Positions 28,603 through 32,897 of a stretch of DNA of 32,897 nt are shown in pieces; positions within the stretch are counted from its first letter, which is position 1; each line of letters starts with the position of its first letter. Source of the stretch: Chloroflexota bacterium (GTDB taxonomy: Bacteria; Chloroflexota; Anaerolineae; DUEN01); NCBI GenBank assembly GCA_013152435.1, contig JAADGJ010000066.1:1-32897 (forward strand), written 5' to 3'. The notes below the pieces were generated by a model that saw only the letters and a program-made list of their open reading frames with translations, was not told where the DNA came from and made no database searches. The position numbers and the translations under genes are program-made.

Positions 28603-29154
28603 ATGTTAGCATGGCTTGCGGACTTGCTGACGCTACTGCGCGTGCTCGTATCCGTCTGGCTGATCTGGCTGGGCGTGAGCCAGGGTGCCCAAGCCCTGCC
28701 GCAGGCGGTGGTCATCACGTTGATCGCATGGGTGGGCGACTCATTGGACGGCTGGCTGGCACGCCGGGCTCGACAGCCGACGCTGCTGGGCAAATACGAT
28801 TTCCCGATCGACGTGCTCCTGACGTGGAGCGCCCTGGTATACATCACGTTGAGCGGCTTCCTGCCCGTGTGGCTGACCGCCCTCTACACGCTTCTGGCCG
28901 GGATCGTCGTGGCCGTCATGCAGCGCAAGGCCATCATGATCCTCTTCATGAGGCCGGTGGATGTGACCTGCGGCGTGGTCGTGCTGACGAGCGCGCCTGA
29001 GGCGCGCTGGGTGCTCGCGGCCACGCTGGCCGGGCTGGCGATCGTCCAACGACAACGGCTGCGCGATCGGGTGCCGCGCTGGCTGCGAGAGGTGATCCGC
29101 CTTTTCCTGCCGTCGCGGCCGGGCAGAAGGGCGAGGGATCGGAGGCGAGGATAG
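28603..29154 (+). CDS. CDP-alcohol phosphatidyltransferase-like membrane enzyme
   Basis: A 183-residue membrane protein with about five hydrophobic segments. Family motif residues are present: Asp46 and Asp49-Gly50 in GDSLDGWLAR, Ala53-Arg54, then Gly63, Asp66 and Asp70 in GKYDFPID. The distance from Gly63 to the third Asp is one residue shorter than in the canonical D-x2-D-G-x2-A-R-x8-G-x3-D-x3-D motif. The family transfers a phosphatidyl group from CDP-diacylglycerol to an alcohol such as glycerol phosphate, inositol or serine; the acceptor cannot be told. The protein ends in a basic tail. The gene follows GAGGAGA and ends one base before the K+ channel gene. Confidence 0.75.
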   Translation: MLAWLADLLTLLRVLVSVWLIWLGVSQGAQALPQAVVITLIAWVGDSLDGWLARRARQPTLLGKYDFPIDVLLTWSALVYITLSGFLPVWLTALYTLLAGIVVAVMQRKAIMILFMRPVDVTCGVVVLTSAPEARWVLAATLAGLAIVQRQRLRDRVPRWLREVIRLFLPSRPGRRARDRRRG

Positions 29155-29155
29155 C

Positions 29156-30133
29156 ATGCAATGGCACCGACGGCTGCGCTCTCGGATTCAGCCCGCGCGG
29201 CCGGATGGCCGATGGGTCCTGGTGGTGCTCACCGGGATGTTCCTGCTGGGCGGCACCTGGGTCTTCCACCGCCTGGAGGGGTGGAACCTGCTGGATAGCT
29301 GGTACTTCGCCGTGGTCACGCTGACCACCCTGGGATATGGCGATCTGGTCGCCACCCGTCCCATCGCCAAACTGATGGTCAGCCTCTACGTCATCCTGGG
29401 GCTGGGCCTGGTCGGGTTGACCATCGAGGCTTTCCTGGGCGGATGGCTACGCAGCAACCTGCTGGAAGTGTTGAGAATGGAACGCACAAGACCGCTACGA
29501 CGACACGTGGTGCTATGCCGGTACAGCTCGCCGGCGCGGATCATCGCACAGGAACTCGCCGCGGCCGATCAGCCGTTCGTCATCGTGGAAGCCGATGAGG
29601 CGATCTGTCGCACCCTGGTGGAGAACACGAACTGGCTGGTCGTCCACGGGGATGCCCGCGAGGAGGAGACCCTGCAGCGGGCGTGCATCGCCGAGGCGCA
29701 GGTGCTGATCACGACTTTTGAGGAGGATGCGGACAACGTCTTCACCATCATCACGGCGAAGGGGCTGAACCCGAACCTGCGCGTCGTCTCAACGGCCACC
29801 CGCCCCGAGAACCTGGCCAAGCTGCGCCGCGTGGGCGCCGACGAGGTGGTCGCGCCGGAGATCATCGTGGGCAAGGTGCTGGCGCGCACGGCCATCCTCC
29901 CCCAGTTCTCCAGCCTGCTGGACCGGCTGCATCTGCTCCCCGGGATCGATCTGCAGAAGCGAGAGGCCGCGTCCGAGGAGACCGGGCGGAGCGTGGAACA
30001 GCTGGCCCGGGATGGCACCGTGGTGCTGGCCATCGTGCGGGATGGCCAGATCATGCAAACGTGGGAGCGGGACGAGATCGTGCAGCCGGGGGACGAACTG
30101 GTGGTGGTCGCCCCCTCAGAGGACGACGTTTAG
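29156..30133 (+). CDS. two-helix K+ channel fused to a TrkA-N/TrkA-C regulatory module
   Basis: A 325-residue membrane protein. Two transmembrane helices (about 20-37 and 72-95) flank a pore loop with the K+ selectivity filter TTLGYGD (about 57-63). A RCK/TrkA-N Rossmann-like domain (about 116-235) follows, then a TrkA-C domain (about 245-320) ending in PGDELVVVAP. This is the MthK/Kch architecture. The nucleotide-binding glycine motif expected after the first strand is changed: VVLCRYSSPARIIAQEL has no G-x-G-x-x-G. Ligand control may therefore differ or not use NAD(H). It starts one base after the previous stop. Confidence 0.85.
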   Translation: MQWHRRLRSRIQPARPDGRWVLVVLTGMFLLGGTWVFHRLEGWNLLDSWYFAVVTLTTLGYGDLVATRPIAKLMVSLYVILGLGLVGLTIEAFLGGWLRSNLLEVLRMERTRPLRRHVVLCRYSSPARIIAQELAAADQPFVIVEADEAICRTLVENTNWLVVHGDAREEETLQRACIAEAQVLITTFEEDADNVFTIITAKGLNPNLRVVSTATRPENLAKLRRVGADEVVAPEIIVGKVLARTAILPQFSSLLDRLHLLPGIDLQKREAASEETGRSVEQLARDGTVVLAIVRDGQIMQTWERDEIVQPGDELVVVAPSEDDV

Positions 30134-30299
30134 CTCCCAGCCTCCCGATACGAGGCTCCTCCTACCCCGTATGCGAACTCTAACGGATCGCTTACATTGA
30201 TCTGATGTTTTGCTTATGCAGCTTGTGTATCATTCAAGGCGGAATGGATCAGTCAATGGGATGGAAAGCGATGTGGAGTGTGGAAGGAGGTGAGGAGCG

Positions 30300-30818
30300 A
30301 TGTCCGAGCTGATGAGGTGGGATCCCTTCCGGGACTTCATGAGCCTGCGCAATGCCATCGATCGGCTGTTTGAGGACGCCTTCGTGATGCCGAGCCGGCT
30401 GTTGGCTCCGACGACGGAGTGGGGCCTGGCGTTGGATCTGGCCGAGGATGAGAACAGCTTCGTGGTCAAGGCGGCGATCCCGGGTGTCAAGCCGGAGGAT
30501 CTGGACATCAGCCTGGCGGATAACGTGCTGACCATCCGGGGCGAGATCAAGGCGGACGAGGAGATCAAGGAGGAGCAGTATCACATCCGTGAGCGACGGT
30601 ATGGCTCCTTCAGCCGATCCATCCGCTTGCCGGCCCCGGTGGACGCGGATCACGTTGAGGCCACCTACGAGAACGGCGTGTTGACGCTGCGTATCCCCAA
30701 GGCTGAGGAGGTCCGGCCCAAGAAGATCGCCGTGCAGACCCGGCACATGATCGAGGGCCAGGCTTCCGAGGTCAAGGAGCCGCAGCAGGACGGCCAGAAG
30801 GCGAAGGCGACGGCCTGA
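30300..30818 (+). CDS. small heat shock protein, Hsp20/alpha-crystallin family
   Basis: A 172-residue ATP-independent holdase chaperone that keeps unfolding proteins soluble. The N-terminal WDPFRDFMSLRNAIDRLFEDAF is typical. The alpha-crystallin domain spans about 45-145, with the conserved GVKPEDLDISLADNVLTIRG and YGSFSRSIRLP plus YENGVLTLRIPK. A Gln/Lys-rich tail follows. The ATG at 30300 has GGAAGGAGG upstream. A terminator follows, so it is probably a single-gene unit. No CIRCE element is visible in the 166-base upstream gap, and no clear promoter. Confidence 0.95.
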   Translation: MSELMRWDPFRDFMSLRNAIDRLFEDAFVMPSRLLAPTTEWGLALDLAEDENSFVVKAAIPGVKPEDLDISLADNVLTIRGEIKADEEIKEEQYHIRERRYGSFSRSIRLPAPVDADHVEATYENGVLTLRIPKAEEVRPKKIAVQTRHMIEGQASEVKEPQQDGQKAKATA

Positions 30819-30842
30819 TGCCTTCCGTGATACCGAATGCCA

Positions 30843-30880
30843 GGGCGGGAGCGGGCAGGTAACTCGCTCCCGCCTTTGTT
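30843..30880 (+). terminator. intrinsic terminator after hsp20
   Basis: A perfect 10-bp stem GGCGGGAGCG (30844-30853) with CGCTCCCGCC (30865-30874), 11-base loop, then TTTGTT. Confidence 0.88.
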
Positions 30881-30902
30881 CTTCAAGCGACGAGGAGCGA
30901 AG

Positions 30903-31703
30903 ATGTTTGATACACCGATTCATACGAACGAACAGAGCATTGACCGGGTGCTGAAGACGGGGCTACCGGTGCTGCTCGTCTTCTGGCGAGACGGCTGCGC
31001 CCCCTGTCAACAGTTGGATCCGATCCTGGACCGGCTGGCCCGTTCCTATGCGGGCCGGGCGTTGATCGCCAAGGTGAACGTGTCCGACAACCCGGGGCTG
31101 GTCCAGCGCTATCGCATCACGCGACTGCCCGGCCTGGTGTTCGTGAAGGACGGCCACGTGGAGGCCGAGGCGGCCGGAGCTGCCCCGGAGAGCAGCCTGA
31201 GGGCCTGGCTGGACTACCTGACGCGAGGGGGCACACGACCGACACTGCCCTCAGGGCCCGCGGTGCCGCTGGACGGGGCGGCGGGGCAGGCGTCCACGCA
31301 CGGCCGCAACGGACACAGGCCCTCGCGGCCGGAGCCCCGGAGCGGAGCGGAACCCTGGCGTTCGCGAGGGGCGAGCGCGGGCGGGCGCCCTATCACGCTG
31401 ACGGACGCGAACTTCGATCAGATCGTCATGGGGAGCGACGTCCCGGTCCTGGTGGACTTCTGGGCTGCGTGGTGCGGCCCGTGCCGCATGATCGCCCCGG
31501 TGGTGGAGCAACTGGCCCAGGAGTTCGACGGCCGGCTGATCGTCGGCAAGCTGAACGTGGATGAGAACCCGGCCGTGGCGCAGCGATTCGGCATTATGAG
31601 CATCCCCACCTTGCTGATCTTCAAGAACGGCCGCGTGGTGGACCAGATCGTGGGGGCACAGCCGGCCCATATCCTCCGTCAACGGGTGATGCGACATCTC
31701 TGA
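30903..31703 (+). CDS. tandem thioredoxin: two Trx domains in one chain
   Basis: A 266-residue protein with two thioredoxin folds joined by a Gly/Pro/Arg-rich linker (about 109-160). Domain 1 (about 1-107) has C32-A-P-C35 in [11 protein letters not shown] and the cis-Pro in TRLPGLVF. Domain 2 (about 161-264) has the classical WCGPC (Cys191, Cys194) and the cis-Pro in MSIPTLLIF. No signal peptide is visible, so it should be cytoplasmic. The first domain is atypical (CAPC, no preceding Trp) and probably has another redox potential. ATG 30903 follows GAGGAG; the earlier in-frame start lies in the hsp20 terminator. Confidence 0.9.
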   Translation: MFDTPIHTNEQSIDRVLKTGLPVLLVFWRDGCAPCQQLDPILDRLARSYAGRALIAKVNVSDNPGLVQRYRITRLPGLVFVKDGHVEAEAAGAAPESSLRAWLDYLTRGGTRPTLPSGPAVPLDGAAGQASTHGRNGHRPSRPEPRSGAEPWRSRGASAGGRPITLTDANFDQIVMGSDVPVLVDFWAAWCGPCRMIAPVVEQLAQEFDGRLIVGKLNVDENPAVAQRFGIMSIPTLLIFKNGRVVDQIVGAQPAHILRQRVMRHL

Positions 31704-31727
31704 CGGGTCAACGGGGGTAGGTAAGCC

Positions 31728-31952
31728 ATGTGGAATGAGCTGGGACGCTGGCTGATCACCGTCGGCGGAATGCTGGTGCTGATCGGCGTGATCCTGTTGA
31801 TCGTGGGGCGTGTCCCCGGCCTGGGGCGCCTACCAGGAGACATCGTGATCGAGAAAAAGGACTTCGTGTTCTACGCCCCGCTGGGCACGATGCTGCTGCT
31901 GAGCATCGTGTTGACCGTCCTGCTGAACCTTCTGATCCGCCTGTTCCGCTGA
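31728..31952 (+). CDS. DUF2905 small membrane protein
   Basis: A 74-residue protein with two transmembrane segments (about 8-26 and 48-71) separated by the conserved GRLPGDIVIEKKDFVFYAPLG segment. The family is widespread and its function is unknown. It starts 24 bases after the tandem thioredoxin stop and is probably in the same operon. Confidence 0.9.
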   Translation: MWNELGRWLITVGGMLVLIGVILLIVGRVPGLGRLPGDIVIEKKDFVFYAPLGTMLLLSIVLTVLLNLLIRLFR

Positions 31953-32049
31953 CGCTCTTGACGAGCAACGAGCGACCGGGGATCAGGCGCACAGTGAATG
32001 GCGATCGATCCAAAGCGCAACGCGACGACACACGTGGAGGGAAGAACTC

Positions 32050-32499
32050 ATGCTAGTCGGATATAGGCGTTTGGAGACCCTGTTCCGGCGCAGTGCCGGC
32101 CTGGATCTGACCAAGGAGCGGGCGAAGGAGGCCTGCGAGTTCGTGCAGAAGAAGCTGCATGATCTGCTCCTGGTAGGCGAGCGCAACGCCAGCTACAACG
32201 CCCGAGAGGTGATCTGGGAATCGGATCTGCCCATCACGATCGGGCTGGCGAACTCGATCCAGGCGTACAAACAACTCGAGCTGGAGGAAGAGGTCGAGCT
32301 GGGGCCGATCAAGGAGTACCTGGCCACGGTCCCGCCCCTCAAGTATCCCTTGGAGGTGGAACTGGAGAACAGGTTGCCCGACATCGTCGGCGGGTTGATG
32401 GTCTGCCTGGCACAGGTGATCCGCCGCCTGACCAACGAGCGGGGCTTCCATGCAGAGGATCTGGCCCGGGCGTGCGAGATCCTGGACCTGACCCTGTAA
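32050..32499 (+). CDS. DUF1931 bacterial histone-fold protein
   Basis: A 149-residue protein of the DUF1931 family. Its members from Aquifex and Thermus have known structures with two histone folds in one chain. The sequence begins VGYRRLETLFRRSAGLDLTKERAKE (first fold helix and loop) and contains REVIWESDLPITIGL and ENRLPDIVGGLMVCLAQVIRRL. Whether these proteins bind DNA is not settled. GGAGGGAAG precedes the ATG. The gene ends at a terminator. It is a thermophile-biased family and supports the impression of a warm-living host. Confidence 0.88.
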   Translation: MLVGYRRLETLFRRSAGLDLTKERAKEACEFVQKKLHDLLLVGERNASYNAREVIWESDLPITIGLANSIQAYKQLELEEEVELGPIKEYLATVPPLKYPLEVELENRLPDIVGGLMVCLAQVIRRLTNERGFHAEDLARACEILDLTL

Positions 32500-32523
32500 T
32501 CGATACCCCGCAAGCCACCTCGG

Positions 32524-32563
32524 ATCCCCTCTCATCCCACCGAGGACGGGAGGGGATTCTTGT
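32524..32563 (+). terminator. intrinsic terminator after the DUF1931 gene
   Basis: ATCCCCTC (32524-32531) pairs with GAGGGGAT (32550-32557), followed by TTCTTGTT. Confidence 0.8.
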
Positions 32564-32657
32564 TAACCGCCGATTCGCCGCCAGACCGCCCCCGTTTCCA
32601 TTGATCTTCGCGTGGTGAAAGAAACATGCAAGCCGCGTCACTCGTTTCGGATAAGTA

Positions 32658-32679
32658 GGGGCAGCCCTTGTGGCTGCCT
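32658..32679. repeat. hairpin of intergenic-repeat type
   Basis: GGCAGCC (32660-32666) and GGCTGCC (32672-32678) form a perfect stem around CTTGT. The surrounding TAGGGGCAGCCCTTGTGG text resembles a short hairpin repeat that I associate with Cyanobacteria and Chloroflexota intergenic DNA. Only one copy is in this window. Confidence 0.5.
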
Positions 32680-32835
32680 ATTCGCATCAACTGAACAGCA
32701 TGGGCGAGGCCCCCCAGGGCTTTTTCAAAGTCAGTGATGGAAATCGGGATGGTAGGAACACCCCGCGTGTCGCCCGACGCAAGATATTCCCCTGATCATC
32801 GACCGCGGGAAAACGGCCCTCATCCCCCAACCCCC

Positions 32836-32857
32836 CTTCTCCCAAGCCCGGGAGAAG
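32836..32857. repeat. second intergenic-repeat hairpin at the right end
   Basis: CTTCTCCC (32836-32843) pairs with GGGAGAAG (32850-32857) around AAGCCC, preceded by a C-rich run. The pattern is like widespread short repeats of other bacteria with CTCTCCC and GGGAGAG arms. The stretch 32564-32897 has no gene I can support. Confidence 0.5.
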
Positions 32858-32897
32858 AGAGCTCAACGGTGGGTGGTGGCGGCGGCGCAGCTCCGCT

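Noticed and set aside
30134-30299. CIRCE-type heat-shock operator before hsp20
   Set aside because: No TTAGCACTC-N9-GAGTGCTAA-like repeat is present, and no pair of -35/-10 boxes with proper spacing convinced me.

Overview
The window is 32.9 kb of GC-rich, gene-dense bacterial chromosome. The gene set and style fit Chloroflexota, probably an Anaerolineae-like lineage and perhaps thermophilic: a DUF1931 histone-fold protein, a tandem thioredoxin, Hsp20 beside ClpC and Lon, an exported CSLREA/beta-helix protein with a C-terminal LPLMMKR-type end, and heptamer and hairpin intergenic repeats. The phylum is inferred from protein style only. There is no rRNA, phage, transposase or CRISPR array.

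Left part (1-4.6 kb, minus strand): a gene-free end carrying one copy of a ~98-bp dispersed repeat, then pgeF, a B12-type radical SAM protein, a DUF218 protein and an OmpR-type response regulator. From 4.6 to 7.6 kb on the plus strand, thrC, a GNAT acetyltransferase and a ThiF/MoeB-type E1 enzyme overlap and form one operon. A gene-poor stretch and a large secreted beta-helix protein follow.

Centre (10-16.2 kb): a short gene that conventional callers will truncate is a SelW-like selenoprotein, with an in-frame TGA in a C-x-x-U motif and a bacterial SECIS-like hairpin just after it. Next comes tRNA-Ala(CGC), a long hairpin, and a T-box leader whose best specifier is CTC (Leu). The leader controls ilvE, a cupin, a small membrane protein and leuS. 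A second tRNA gene, tRNA-Ala(GGC), lies inside this leader, in the loop of a 7-bp helix directly before the antiterminator. This tRNA-in-T-box arrangement and the selenoprotein are the two most notable findings.

Right part (16.2-32.9 kb, all plus strand): a creatininase-family enzyme, RidA, a four-domain S1 protein, ClpC, RadA (its tail made from the second copy of the dispersed repeat), a broken cutA, a possible structured RNA ahead of lon, Lon, an HPF-like domain fused to a sigma-region-2-like domain, an FmdB zinc ribbon, a degenerate receiver, a CDP-alcohol phosphatidyltransferase, a K+ channel/TrkA protein, Hsp20, a tandem thioredoxin, DUF2905 and DUF1931. The right part is rich in protein quality control (ClpC, Lon, Hsp20), redox (two thioredoxin domains) and translation functions (S1, HPF, LeuS). 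Good sigma70-type promoters and hairpin terminators separate most units.
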